Assembly (NCBI RefSeq): GCF_964355755.1
Contig: NC_092676.1
Location: 3,888,288 to 3,952,287, forward strand
Source: Antedon mediterranea
Lineage: Eukaryota; Echinodermata; Crinoidea; Comatulida; Antedonidae
Reading direction: 5' to 3'
Length of the DNA stretch: 64,000 nt
Shown: piece by piece, positions 24,390 to 38,225 of the stretch
How the letters are laid out: every line of letters begins with the position of its first letter
Numbering within the stretch: position 1 is the first letter of the stretch
Made by a program: the position numbers and the translations under genes
Notes under the pieces: generated by a model
The model's input: the letters and a program-made list of their open reading frames with translations, nothing else
What the model was told of the DNA's origin: nothing
The model's database searches: none

Positions 24390-24850
24390 TATGGAGGCCG
24401 TATATTTGTCCGGTCACCGGATCCGGATCGGTACGAAAATGTATTGTATAGATTTAGTAGTAATTCATAATTGTCAGAAAAATTATTCGTAAAAATAATA
24501 ATACAATAAAGTCAGCATACGCTGTTTAGAGTCACCCTCTATAAATAAGGTGAAAATAAAAGTATAATCAAAAACATGTTATGTAGATCTGGCCCGTAGA
24601 TGGATGTTTGTCCGGTCGCCGGATCTGGTTCGATACGAAAATGTACAGATGTTTAGATACCGCCGGTAACGATTCATTATCAACGTTTTATTCGCGGAAT
24701 AGTTTTACTATCTTAATAAAGTAACCCACAAAATTAAGGTGGAGGCAAGATCATTTTCCGGTCGCCAGATATTTTCGGTCGCCGGATATTTTCCCGGTCG
24801 CCATATATTTTTCCGGTCGCCGATTCGGCAAGGAAATGCACAGCGATTCA
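24390..24850. repeat. cluster of CCGGTCGCCGGAT-type repeats
   Basis: TTTGTCCGGTC(A/G)CCGGATC starts near 24406 and 24608. Then GGTCGCC occurs four times in compressed form at 24760-24825, each followed by (G)ATATTTT. CGATACGAAAATGTA follows the first two. GC-rich words in an AT-rich background. Confidence 0.8.
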
Positions 24851-25384
24851 TTTAAAAGTTATTCGCGTAAATAGTTTTTACTGTCTTTACTAAAGTTGTT
24901 CGAATTATTACTCTGTCACGTAAATTAGAACAAGCTATCTTGAAATATTAATAACGGCACGCGCATTTAGATGGCGTCAATCTAATATAATTGTATTCCA
25001 ATTAATAACAAATACAGCAGGCTAGCCATAAAATATTGTGTGTTTATCACTTGTGTTTGCGTACAGCAGATAGCGTTATGTAAGCCTGTTTATTGTTGAT
25101 CATAGCATACAAATACCGTCATTAATGTGTAGGTAACCCAAGGGAATTGGCCAGTTGGCTCTTCATATGATAACGAAGACTAATGCAAAGAGAACATTGT
25201 ATGTATAATGCATGACATATAGTTCACTGGATTAGTTTCTGAATAAGAGTATTATCAGAATTTGAAAGATTCGTTCCACAAAACCGACTTCCAAGTAACA
25301 AACCAATGTGACAAACAAGAAGAGTGAAACCTTATCAATGTCATTTTAATTTTGTCGCATAAATTGATAATATAAAAATAACAT

Positions 25385-25541
25385 AAAGCACTGTCTACAC
25401 TATCAAACTAGTTTGACAAAAAAAAGTGTGATATACCGAAATATGGTAGTCATATGCCCAAATACAGTAACTTATATGACATCATTATGTCCATATGTTT
25501 TTTTTGTCCCATCAAGTTTGATAGTGTAGACAGAGCTTTAA
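25385..25541. mobile_element. MITE family A, full copy
   Basis: TIRs are AAGCACTGTCTACACTATCA and GATAGTGTAGACAGAGCTTT. As at 1.2 kb, it is followed closely by AGACTTGCCCCAAGT (25575) and a GAAATGCCATATTGCC repeat copy (about 25630-25740), so these sequences recur together. Confidence 0.85.
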
Positions 25542-26382
25542 GATATATCGTTATTGTCATGAATACAATATTGTAGACTTGCCCCAAGTGTGTATTTGCT
25601 GTCTTTTCTTATATTAGTCCACGAGTCGACGTTTCAATTTTTTTTCTGAAAATACAAGCTCAAGTTGTATACATAAGAAATGCCATATTGCCAAATGCCA
25701 AATATTTATCTTTTTATACAATATTAAGTCAAAACTCCGTCTGGATCCCACACTAACAATATTGGTGTAAATGAAATTTGTTTTCTTTACGTGTTTGTCA
25801 CTTATTAAGTAGTTATCTTCGAAATTGACCTACAGGCCTAAATATGTATTTATACAAAAGTTTTTCTGCAGAGGAATTTGCATACATTTTATTTAACCAT
25901 TTAATTAAGTGCTATAAAAATGTTCCATAAAACTTCATCAATGAAAATGCCTGCGGGAGACTTTAGTAAGGAGTGAGTGCAATTAGTATAATTACTATAG
26001 ATTAAGTAATATTAATTCCGTGTGCTATGGTCCGAAATAAAAGATTACATTTTTCTTTTACAACTCCTCAGCGAAGATGTAGAACACGAGCTTTGCTAGA
26101 TAGAGTGTGTCGTCATCTTCAACGTCACATCTTAATGGAGATGTCGCTAACAGATGCTTACTCATTGGGGTACGCGTTAAGACACTCGTTATCAACGTCT
26201 TTGTAACACATGCACTTTAAAGGTAAACTAAAATTCCATCTAAGAGTTGTTATTTTTGTTTTGAAAATAAGCCCATGAAACTTAATATCGAGGTCCACCA
26301 AATAAAATCATAAAATATAGCGTATAGTAATGGATGATGATTCATCGTGTCGTGATTGGTGACATTATATAAGAACCAACCA

Positions 26383-26535
26383 AACTTGCTTTCCACTCTA
26401 GACTCAACGCAAGGACGTAAGCGGCAACGCAAGTGAATTGACTAATCCAAAGCGATGGATTATTCGAACTGTCGCTAGAGATTGGTCAACTCACCTTACG
26501 TCCTTGCGTTGCGTTCTAGTGGGAACCCGAGTTTT
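26383..26535. mobile_element. MITE family C, well-preserved copy
   Basis: Arms are TCCACTCTAGACTCAACGCA with AGGACGTAAG on the left and CTTACGTCCTTGCGTTGCGT with TCTAGTGGGAAC on the right. The centre has inverted TTGACTAATCC and GATTGGTCAA. Confidence 0.85.
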
Positions 26536-27134
26536 AGCGCGCGACCTCGATTCCGCCCCGTCTCAATTTTCACAGACGAGGTAACGGTAAGCGGAAACCG
26601 CGTAGCTTGTCCCACGTAGAATCTGTATCTATCCTGAGCGGAAGCCCGTCCGCTCCTCGCTTTGTGTTAAATAGTCATAAGAAATAACATAGATTCTATA
26701 TTTTTTATTACCGTCACCGCTCGTCTGTGTAAATTGTCATTAAACGTGTTTAATGCACCACCCCAACAACCTCAATCTTGCCTCTATTTTTAACACGACG
26801 ACGTAGTAATTATTCCTATTTTCTATCAAATGTCCTTCCTAAGTATTTTCAATCAGCAGTTGACTCATTATAGAAACAGCTTAAATTAATCCTATAAAAT
26901 GCTATTAATCTAAATTGCTAACTAATCGATAGGGCCATAGGTAATTCAACGCCCTTGATTAGTACATCGTTTGACTGTTTGAAAGATGGACGTCTCGAAG
27001 GGAAATATAATCACCTTGTTATTCATAACATATTCCGCCTCTGACATGAATGTGTAAAACGTTCAAAAACCTTATTAATCATGTCAACATTATTCATGCA
27101 GTAACTTAATTTTTTTTACTCTTTGATTACCATT

Positions 27135-27975
27135 TTATCAATAGTTGGTTGGTGATAATCTATACATTGTTTATTCATGAAGTTTATTGCAGTGTCTATC
27201 GCAAAAAAATGTCATCATTAAAACAAACTAAAATCAAACGTTATTATACCAGAAAGACATTTAGTTACTGCACTACGTAACTACAGCAGAATAATGTTCA
27301 CTTTATTCTTTGGAGTAACTATATTTTGTTTATCTTATGTGAGTTCATCCCACTTTTATTTCCATACATTTTGTTCTCTTTTTTCATTTTCATTTCAATA
27401 CACATTACATTGTTATAATAACAATATTTGTTTTCATCATCTGTATACATACACTTTTTTTTAAAGAGTTTTGTTCATTTTTTTACATATTATCACATTG
27501 ATTTTTGTTTTTATCTTTTCTCTTCATAGTTTCCTCTTTTTATACATGATATCTATAATACATTTTCATTAACAGGCTTATTATTTCTTACATAGTTATT
27601 TTTTTCATCTACATGCATATTTATTTTATACAATTATAATAAATTTTATGTTTAATAAGTAACTATATTTTGTTTACTATTTAATTATTATTTACCAATA
27701 TTTGTTTTGGTAATCATAATATTTACAATGTCTATCCAAAAATGTTCTACATTGAAAAAAACTAAAATCAAACGTTAATACATAATGAATTTAGTTACTG
27801 CAGTAACTACAGCAGAATAATATTTGTTGTGATAATCATGTTGTTTATTGCAATGTCTATCCAAAAATAAAAGTCTATATTGAAACAAATTAAAATCAAC
27901 CGGTATAACCAGAAAGGAATTTAGCTACTGAAGTAAAAAAGTAGTTACTGCAGTAACTTATAGAGCAGAATAATT
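27135..27975. repeat. three dispersed copies of an about 130-150 bp AT-rich repeat
   Basis: The block with TGTCTATC(C/G)(C/A)AAAAA, AAACTAAAATCAAACGTTA and TTAGTTACTGCAGTAACTAC with AGCAGAATAAT lies at about 27150-27300, 27700-27825 and 27828-27975. The spacer 27320-27690 is T-rich simple DNA without a gene. Confidence 0.82.
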
Positions 27976-28878
27976 TACACGATACCTTTTCAGTTGTGGA
28001 GAAAAGAAAAAACTGTCAAAATAAAGATACAATCAACGCATCTTCGAAATAAAGATAAATTGCGACTTCCCGATCTCCGTCAACGCCACATGTATAATTT
28101 GATAAAAGTAGTAAAGTCAATCTGTACATCACTGTTCCCATTCAGTAAAGATTTTTTTTAACGAAAGTCGTACTCTGTTTAACTAACGGCTCAAGTGATT
28201 AGAAACGTATTACGAATTGCAGAACACGATACGTCAATTCGTGATAAACTAAGTTAGCATTTTTCGGATGTACATCTTCGCCAGCACAAAATTATGTTGA
28301 AACTAAATGTATGTACAGTACTGTATGCATTTAAATGCGTTAAAAAAAACGGAATTGCGTTTTTGACGCGATGCATTTTACGTGTATGAAACGCGTTTAG
28401 TGCAATTTTGGGTAAGACATACACAGAGAAGTCTGTTGTGATGGTCTAGTAGCGTTCCGTAAAAACACCTCCATTTTGTTTTGATAAGAAAATAAAATAT
28501 ACAATAGATCAACGCTTTGATAACAGACAACTAAAACTCATCTTTCATTGAAATAAATATATGCTTTGCCTTTTTAAGTACGAGAATACGCCATTTTTCA
28601 TTTTTTTTGCTTAGGGTATACTTTGTTAAATTAAAATTCATTAAAATTAAAATTCATTACTTCGTAATTTTCTGTAGTAACGAATTTAACGTAGCGAGGA
28701 CCTAGCGCATGACGTATTACATGAAGTACTTACTGACTGTTCGAAAATTATATGAAAACGGTTGAGTTTAGTTAGACTTGTTTTAGTTCTAATGTTTAAA
28801 TTATATTATATGAATGAGACACACCCACAAAATTAAACAAAATCATATCACAGCATGATTTGCGTACATTTATTTTAA

Positions 28879-29052
28879 TAAAGCTTGATTCACTAGCACG
28901 CAAAATGCGTACGTGCGACGCAAGGTGCGCACGGGCAACGCAAGTCAGTTGATCAATCACAAGCGATTCGGATGATCCACCGTGTGGTAATTTGTCAAAT
29001 TTTGCCTCGCGCTCTTACGCCCTTGCATTGTGCGCGCGGGAACCAAGCTTAA
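28879..29052. mobile_element. MITE family C, CpG-rich copy
   Basis: AAAGCTTGATTCACTAGCAC is at the left and GCGCGCGGGAACCAAGCTTA at the right, with the internal repeat CGCAAGGTGCGCACGGGCAA. It has unusually many CpG for the surroundings. Confidence 0.78.
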
Positions 29053-30793
29053 ATTTATTCCAACATCGAGAGCATTTTATCAGTTATTTCATATTTTAAT
29101 TACCACTGCTCTCGTGTGCTGCACGAGTATTACACGCGCGTGAAACGCGATGCATTATACTTTTGCTGTCATTGAAATTAAACTGTATGAATGCCTAAAC
29201 CGCAGCATTATGATGTTCAATTCTAAGAGATATAATTTCATTTACATATATTTCAATTGAGAAATAATCGACTAGTTGAATTCCGCAAATTCCTTACAAA
29301 TCACAACGATAAGAAAAGGATTGAATAAATAATTTTCATAAAGTATATCAAAATAATTTTTTAAACAGCAAGTAGCATTTTTGTTTTACAATGTAGTAGA
29401 TGCTCTTTTGCGAAAAGCGTCAACATTTAAATTCCCAAACGCGCTAAAAATAAATAAGTCTAATGAATTAATTTGTAATTAAGTATAATTAATATTTTTA
29501 AAAAATAAATAAAACTTACCGTAAAACTCATAAAAGTCAATTTCTTTGATTCAAATTATTGTGGTCATATAATTGTGTGTCCATTGAAGATATCGAATGC
29601 GGATCTGAACGAAATACTGTAGATATCCGTATCTTGTGAATTGTGAGAATAACCGGCACGCAGTTATCGGGCGGATATTTTTTTTAACGCTGAGGGCGTG
29701 AGCGTGACTTTAGTAAACCTTTCATAATTTTTGTGGTAACAATAACGTCAGTCAGCCGATGGGTTGAAATATTGTTCTGCAATTAATTTAATTATTCTTT
29801 TACGATATTTTTTCTGATTTTTCTATCCGTAAAAGGTGTTTGAATTATAAAAATAAACCTCCAATTAGATGTGAAATTTTAAAAGAGCGTCGATTCTCGT
29901 TTTATTTCTTGTATAACTTTGTTATGGAATGTTTTTACTATACTTACACAGATTTTTATAAGTTTTTCTTATACAAACATAAATTAAAAAAAAGAAATAT
30001 ATATATATAGGCTATATTTCTTGCACTTATGAAGGGCTAGTGTTGCCCGAAAGCTCTTCCAATTTTTCCGGCTGTTTTACTTTGTTTTGATTTAGATTTG
30101 ATTTTTGTTGATTTTGTATCTCCATACTACAGTATTTATATTTTCATAACTATTTTAAAGTATTTAAACCATAACAAAATAATAATAATGTTAAATACTC
30201 GATTCTGCAGCTGTCATTAAATAGAGTCTAATTGACTATCGCAAGTCAACTAGATACGATTCTAGCTGTATTAAATACTTTGAATACACGATATCTCTGT
30301 CAGTAGATTTAAATCTCGGACAAACAGTATTAAGTCAGCAAGCATGATCTTACTCCACAACTCATTAATAATGAGCTGTGTATTCTTATTATAGTAAGAT
30401 TCCACGACGCTAATCTTTAACAAATCGTCAATACAGAAAAACACAATTATATGTTTCCTAAGAAAATAATACAGTAAGTAAGTGGATTATGATTGAAATA
30501 CATTTATATTATTAATACAGTAATTACTATCGGAAGGTGAATTTCGATACTCAAAGTTAAATTAATCTCAGTTAATTTGATTAGTATATTGTTTAAATTT
30601 GATTAAATTGTTTGTTCCAATTCTAAATGCATTCAATTCACTGGATACATTTGTAGCCTTTATGGGCCAAATGGCCCTGATGCGATTCTTACGTCACACC
30701 TTATGGATAATAATTACTAATTGTATTCATGTTTATTTTGTGATGTTCTATAAGTGATATATTGTTTGAAGGTTTGCATGGCGAAATCAAATG

Positions 30794-31001
30794 TTGATAT
30801 AAAATTTACGGTACACCACGTATAGTTCTGAAAAGAACTGTTGAGTTTCTCGACGTTTCGATCAATATGCTTTGATCGTCCTCAGGAGAGAGAATGTCAC
30901 TCACTCCTGAGGACGATCAAAGCATATTGATCGAAACGTCGAGAAACTCAACAGTTCTTTTCAGAACTAATATACGTGGTGTACCGCAAACTTTGTATCA
31001 A
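30794..31001. repeat. large inverted repeat, arms about 95 bp, 15-bp loop
   Basis: The left arm is 30794-30888, the right arm 30904-31001, with loop AGAGAATGTCACTCA. The inner part of the arms is essentially perfect (for example CTCCTGAGGACGATCAAAGC with its complement); a few differences lie in the outer 30 bp. A fragment of the outer arm recurs at 58620-58665. Confidence 0.92.
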
Positions 31002-31191
31002 CGTTCCATAAGTAATTCCAAACTTATGTACGAAAAGAATTATCACGGCCCGGATAGGATAGGTAGGTGTAGCCTATATAAGTCTACTGAGATAAAGTAT
31101 GATTAAGTTAAATGTTTATTGTAGATTTTAAAACGAATTTGTTTATAACTGTCAATCTTTCTGGATATAATAAATATGTAATAATTATGCT

Positions 31192-31484
31192 CACCCGATT
31201 CTGCTACTGTCCACAGGTGCTATCTGTAAAACTATAGCAAGTTATACACGTTGCTGTCTGCTATAAATGCTGTACTTTTAACACACGGTACACTGTACCT
31301 ATCCATTCTTGCATGGCAGTACGAAAACCTGCCTATGGTTGTACATCATTGTAAATTGTCAACACACACTGTGCTACAGACAGTGTACCGTGTGTTAAAA
31401 GTACAGCATTTATAGCAGACAGCAACGTGTATAACTTGCTATAGTTTTACAGATAGCACCTGTGGACAGTAGCAGAATCGGGTG
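31192..31484. mobile_element. foldback element with perfect 105-bp arms and a 7-bp target duplication
   Basis: The left arm 31192-31296 and right arm 31380-31484 are exact reverse complements by eye over 105 bp; the unpaired centre is 83 bp (31297-31379). Outer ends are CACCCGATTCTG and CAGAATCGGGTG. TTATGCT stands immediately outside both ends (31185-31191 and 31485-31491). No coding capacity. Perfect arms and an intact target duplication suggest a recent insertion. Confidence 0.93.
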
Positions 31485-31491
31485 TTATGCT

Positions 31492-32262
31492 TCAACAATT
31501 CAAATGCCACTTTGTGCATCTATGCTTTGAATGATAATCCATTTCAGAAGTTCGATGGAAATTTATTTCATTAACTTTAGAGATAATTTGTAGTTTAATT
31601 TAATGCATGTATATTCATAAAACGAGCGGAATAAAATAAGTGTGATTCAAAGTTGATATGTCTGCAATTGTATAACCTTGCATTTATAAATCACCATGTA
31701 CACTACTATTGTATTTTGTATAATAAATAATAACTACCGTACTTAAATTAGATCAATCTTGGATTGATTGCTATATTAACCAAATAAAAAAACTACTTTT
31801 TTCCGATATTATAGCCTAGTTCAACCCGCATATCTGATGACCAATGTCACTAATTTGCATTTTCTACAGGGCCTGATCAGTTGAGATTATCTTTATTCTA
31901 TTCGAAAGATAAATTATAAATATATCCCGATATTCTTTCAATGAGTGAGAAGTCTGTAAGAGTAAACGTTATTCACTCTACGTTTTCAAGAACATTACTC
32001 ATAAACCCTGTTTTCCACTTTGTTGGTGTCCGGCAGGGTTTAATTTTTTACCAAACCCGAAACCAGTTCTAGAAATACCGGGATGGTGTCCGGTGGGGGA
32101 TAGTTTGACCACGTAGTTTAAGTTCTATTTATTTGCTGTTAGCCGAAACCGTTCAAATTAATTTCAATGTAAATGTTTTTTTATATGTTTGCAAATTACA
32201 ATAAATTTACTGAACCTACATTTTATATACGAAGATATTGATTTGTTGTTGTCTTCTCTTTT
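31492..32262. other. sulfotransferase 3' flank, no gene recognised
   Basis: AT-rich sequence with no assigned repeat. Confidence 0.6.
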
Positions 32263-32572
32263 TAGGCCTAAAGATATATTATCCCCCTAAAAACATTTTT
32301 TTTTATTATGCAATTTTATAATAATACTTTTTATAATTTTTCACCTTGACCAAAAATTACCTGAAAATTGTAATTTAAAGCAAAAAATAGTCAAATTGGC
32401 TGCCATTGGTTGAATGTAACCGTTTGTTTTGTAATTTGATAAGTGAAAGCACTATATTTTTTAGATTTGTTTCTATGGAATTGATTAACATTGTTACAAC
32501 TAAAATGGCCTATTCAAAGTATGATTTTATTATCTTCATTTTTCATGTTTTTTGGGGACAACACATCTTAAA
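32263..32572. mobile_element. MITE family D copy directly downstream of the sulfotransferase stop codon
   Basis: CTAAAGATATATTATCCCCC at the left, CAAATTGGCTGCCATTGG inside, and TTTGGGGACAACACATCTTA at the right, where it ends a few bases from the stop triplet at 32576-32578. It therefore supplies the start of that gene's 3' UTR. Confidence 0.85.
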
Positions 32573-32575
32573 CAT

Positions 32576-34518
<1,943 letters not shown>

Positions 34519-34622
34519 ATTGGATACCGACTTCTTCTAAAGAAAACTAGTTAAGTAAATTAAGTAATCTTGGACTGATTATTGATAAAATCAAAACCAT
34601 TGTTTTTGTTTTTAATGTTATG

Positions 34623-35335
34623 TTAAAGCTTGGTTCCCACTAGGACGCAACACAACGTAGACGCAGCGTATCATCAACGTTCCGTCAGAACATAACAGTG
34701 AGGTGCGTCAGACTATGGGAACCACCGGCGACGTATTTTAAAGCTTGGTTCCCACTAGGACGCAACACAACGTAGACGCAGCGTATCATCAACGTTCCGC
34801 GGCCGTCAGAACATAACAACATTTCCCGTCACATTATGGGAACCGTCGACGTCGTATTTTAAAGCTTGGTTCCCACTAGGACGCAACACAACGTAGACGC
34901 AGTGTATCATCAACGTTCCGCGGCCGTCAGAGCATAACAACATTGCGCGTCACATTATGGGAACCGTCGGCGACGTATTTTAAAGCTTGGTTCCCACTAG
35001 GACGCAACACAACGTAGACGCAGCGTATCATCAACGTTTCGCGGCCGTCAGAACGTAACAACATTGCGCGTCACACTGTGGGAACCGTCGGCGACGTATT
35101 TTAAAGCTTGGTTCCCACACCAGGAAAACAATACAACACAAATACAACGACCTAAATAGATGCAACACAACGTAGACGCAGCGTATCATCAACGTTCCGT
35201 GGCCGTCAGAACATAACATTGCGCGTCCCACTATGGTAACCGTCGGCGACGTATTTTAAAACCGTTTTTGATAGAAGGGTATTTTCTTACGTTGCGTCAT
35301 TACGTTGCGATGCTGCAAGATTGTTTTCTAGTGTG
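34623..35335. repeat. tandemly expanded family B-like MITE, about 121-bp unit, five copies
   Basis: Units begin AAAGCTTGGTTCCCACTAGG at about 34623, 34738, 34859, 34980 and 35101; the first is 115 bp, the next three 121 bp. Each carries ACGCAACACAACGTAGACGC, GCGTATCATCAACGTTCC, TATGGGAACCGTCG and GACGTATTTTAA. The last unit is interrupted at 35119-35160. A right terminus resembling family B (TTCTTACGTTGCGTC, TTCTAGTGTGAAAC) follows. The array lies 105 bp upstream of the chosen sulfotransferase start codon. Confidence 0.88.
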
Positions 35336-35344
35336 AAACAACAA

Positions 35345-38225
35345 CAGGGAAAATCGAAAAGGAGGTGGTGTTGGCTTGTTTATTTCAAATACTATAGAGG
35401 TCAAAACAAGAACCGATTTGAAAATTAATTTCTGTGAATGTCTGTTTATTGAGATAATTGAAAAAAAGTGTAAAAATGCAATTGTTGGTACTGTCTACAG
35501 ACCACCAGACATGAAAATAGATGTTTTTAATGATTCACTTGAAGATGTCCTCACTGCTATAGACAAAGAAGGTAAACCATGTTATATCAGGGAAGATTTT
35601 AATATCAATCTGCTTAAACATGTAACATGCAGTGATGTAAATGATTTTATTGAAATAATGATGTCTCACTCGTTTTATCCATCTATATCCAAACCAACTA
35701 GAATACAAGATCAGTCAGTAACACTAATTGACAACATATTTTCAAATACAATTTCCGAAAAAGTTCTACTGTATCTGGTATACTAGTCTCGGACATTTCC
35801 GACCATTTACCAGTATATCAAATAACTCACTCTGCTTCGTCTTCCCACGTAAACACGCACATGAATAAAGGCACCTCAGTCTCATGTGACACGTATATAG
35901 TTAACAATAGAAATATTATGAAACTAAATAGTGATTTATTAAGTGCAGAGTAGCTTGGAGTATATGAAGCGACTGATCCAGAAATCGCTTATAATGATTT
36001 TCTGGATAATTTTAAGTTTCTATATAACAAACACCTTAAAAAAACTGTAAAGTCATCAAAACAGTATGACAAATTCAAGCAGCCCTGGATGAGTTTTGGG
36101 TTACTAAGGTCAAGTAAAAGAAAGCATGTACTGTATAAAAGGTTCATAAAACACCCTACTGTAAAAAACAAAAATACGTATAAAGAATTTAAAAAAGCTT
36201 TTGCACGCACGTGCAAAATCGCCAAAAAGATGTATTATGAAAATCTTTTCAATCGAACAAATGGTAATATTAAAAAAACATGGAATGTTATAAATGATGT
36301 AATTGATCCGAATAAACGAAAAACTAAAGTTCCATCTTCTTTTACACATAGCAATGAAACTATACATGGTTGCGAAAATGTTGTAAATCATATTAATGAT
36401 TATTTTATTAATGTAGGTTGTAAGGTTCGAGACAATATTGAGTCTACTACGACAAAATATTCTGAATACCTCACAAACAAACAACGCAACTCAATGTTTT
36501 TTTGCTATGTTGATGAGGAGGAGGTACTAAAAGTTATTGAATCTCTCGATTCAAACAAAGCCCCCGGATTTGATGACATTTCAGCAAAAGTTGTAAAGGA
36601 AGTAAAATACAATATTTTAAAGCCGCTGACATATATTTTTAATTTATCACTTCAAACTGGACTAATACCAGGGAAGTTGAAAATTTCCAAAGTTGTTCCC
36701 ATACATAAAAAAGGGGACCGCCATTTGGCCTCAAACTATCGTCCCATATCGCTGTTGCCCATTTTTTCGAAAGTTTTTAAAAAGATTATCCATAATCAAT
36801 TATACAATTATCTTACAAAATGTAAAGTGTTAAGCAACAATCAATATGGATTTAGAAACAAACACTCAACTTCTCATGCTATGATCGACTTGGTCCATAA
36901 AATATTAAATGCATTTGAAAAAAAGGAATATGCACTTACTACCTTTATGGATTTGTCAAAAGCGTTTGACATTATCGATCGCAGTATTCTGTTGAGCAAA
37001 TTGGCGCATTATGGTATAAGAGGCATCGTTTTAATGTGGTTTAGAAACTATTTAAGTGGCCGCAAACAATATGTTTATGCCAACGGTAGATCATCATGTT
37101 TAAAAGACACCAATATAGGGGTGCCACAGGGTTCTGTTTTAGGACCACTTTTGTTTTTAATTTACATCAATGATATAAGTCGAGCAAGTAGTAAAATAGA
37201 TATAATTAGTTTTGCTGACGACACAACTTGTATAACAAGGGGAGATGACCCTACAATGTTAAACCATACTATGAATATTGAACTAGAAAAAATAAACGTA
37301 TGGCTTAAAGCAAATAAGCTGTTACTGAATGTCAGCAAAACTAATTACGTTGTTTTTTGAACTAACCAAAAGAACTTTGACAAAAACCAGTTTAAAATAA
37401 AAATGAATAATGTGTTATTACATAGAAAAGAAAATGTGTGACATTTCTAGGTGTAATTTTAAACGAAAATCTTAACTGGAAACATCACATACAGCTTATT
37501 AGGAAAAAAATGTCTAGGGCAATTGGTATACTTTTAAAAGTAAGAGAATTCTTTCCTCATAAAGTCCGTATTAGTCTTTATAACACCTTAGTATTACCTC
37601 ACCTTCAGTATGGTAACTTAATATGGGGAAATACATACAAGAGCACGTTAGAAGGAATACTAAAACTCCAAAAGAGAGCTGTAAAATGCATTACCTTCTC
37701 TAAATCCAGACAAGCCTCAGAGCCACTGTTTAAGAAACTAAAAATATTAAATGTTTATGATATTTACAAACTAAACGTCATAGGATTTATGGCAAACGTA
37801 AAATTCAATGAATTACCACATCACATTTTAAATATTTTTAATTACTGTGAAAGTATTAGGCCTACTCATAACCTCAGAACAGAAACTGAATTCGAAATTC
37901 CCTTCACAAGACTAACTTGCAGTCAACAGTTTATACACATATAGGCCCATGGACCAAAATTGTGGAAAGAATTCACTTGTAATGGTGGTAATAAACCGGT
38001 TATCTTAAAGAAACAAAATAAATGTATAAAAAAACAGGTTAAAAAATACTTTTTATCACTATATGCTGATTAACAACACCTTTGTTTATTTAAGTTCTAT
38101 ATACTTGTTCTTATGTAAAAGGGTCCTACAAAAAAACGAAGCTACAGCTTTTTTATGCAGGATCCCTGTTCTCAGTTGTACTGTAATTATGATGTACTGT
38201 AATTGATGACTAAATAAATGTGAAA
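35345..38225 (+). mobile_element. 5'-truncated CR1/L2-like non-LTR retrotransposon (LINE), inactivated
   Basis: The element begins inside the endonuclease domain (GGGVGLFISNTIE, then GTVYRPP, and SDHLPVY after a frameshift near 35770). A reverse transcriptase frame follows at 36089-37357: KAPGFDDISAK, YRPISLLPIFSK, DLSKAFDIIDRSIL, GVPQGSVLGPLLFLIYINDI and the catalytic FADD motif. After an in-frame TGA at 37358 and a frameshift near 37437 comes the usual C-terminal region (FLGVILNENLNWKHHI, LPHLQYGNLIWGN, LQKRAVKCI) to 37942. The 3' tail has a short hairpin-like segment and ends in AAATAAATGTGAAAAAAA. A stop at 35950-35952 and these lesions make it dead. Domain order and motifs fit the Jockey superfamily, CR1/L2/Daphne side; the clade was not resolved. 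Confidence 0.9.

Larger units (their letters stand above)
22526..26382. other. intergenic, no gene recognised
   Basis: Short (ACCG)n at about 22630-22655, the 23.4- and 23.66-kb repeats, the 24.4-kb cluster and the MITE-A at 25.39 kb. No coding signal. Confidence 0.6.
26536..30793. other. intergenic, no gene recognised
   Basis: The AT-rich triple repeat at 27.1-28.0 kb and the family C MITE at 28.9 kb are the only assigned parts; short (AT)n near 29998-30010. Confidence 0.6.

Noticed and set aside
35989-36484. Frames antisense to the LINE reverse transcriptase (78 and 124 codons)
   Set aside because: Shadows of the RT frame, which has clear sense-strand motifs.
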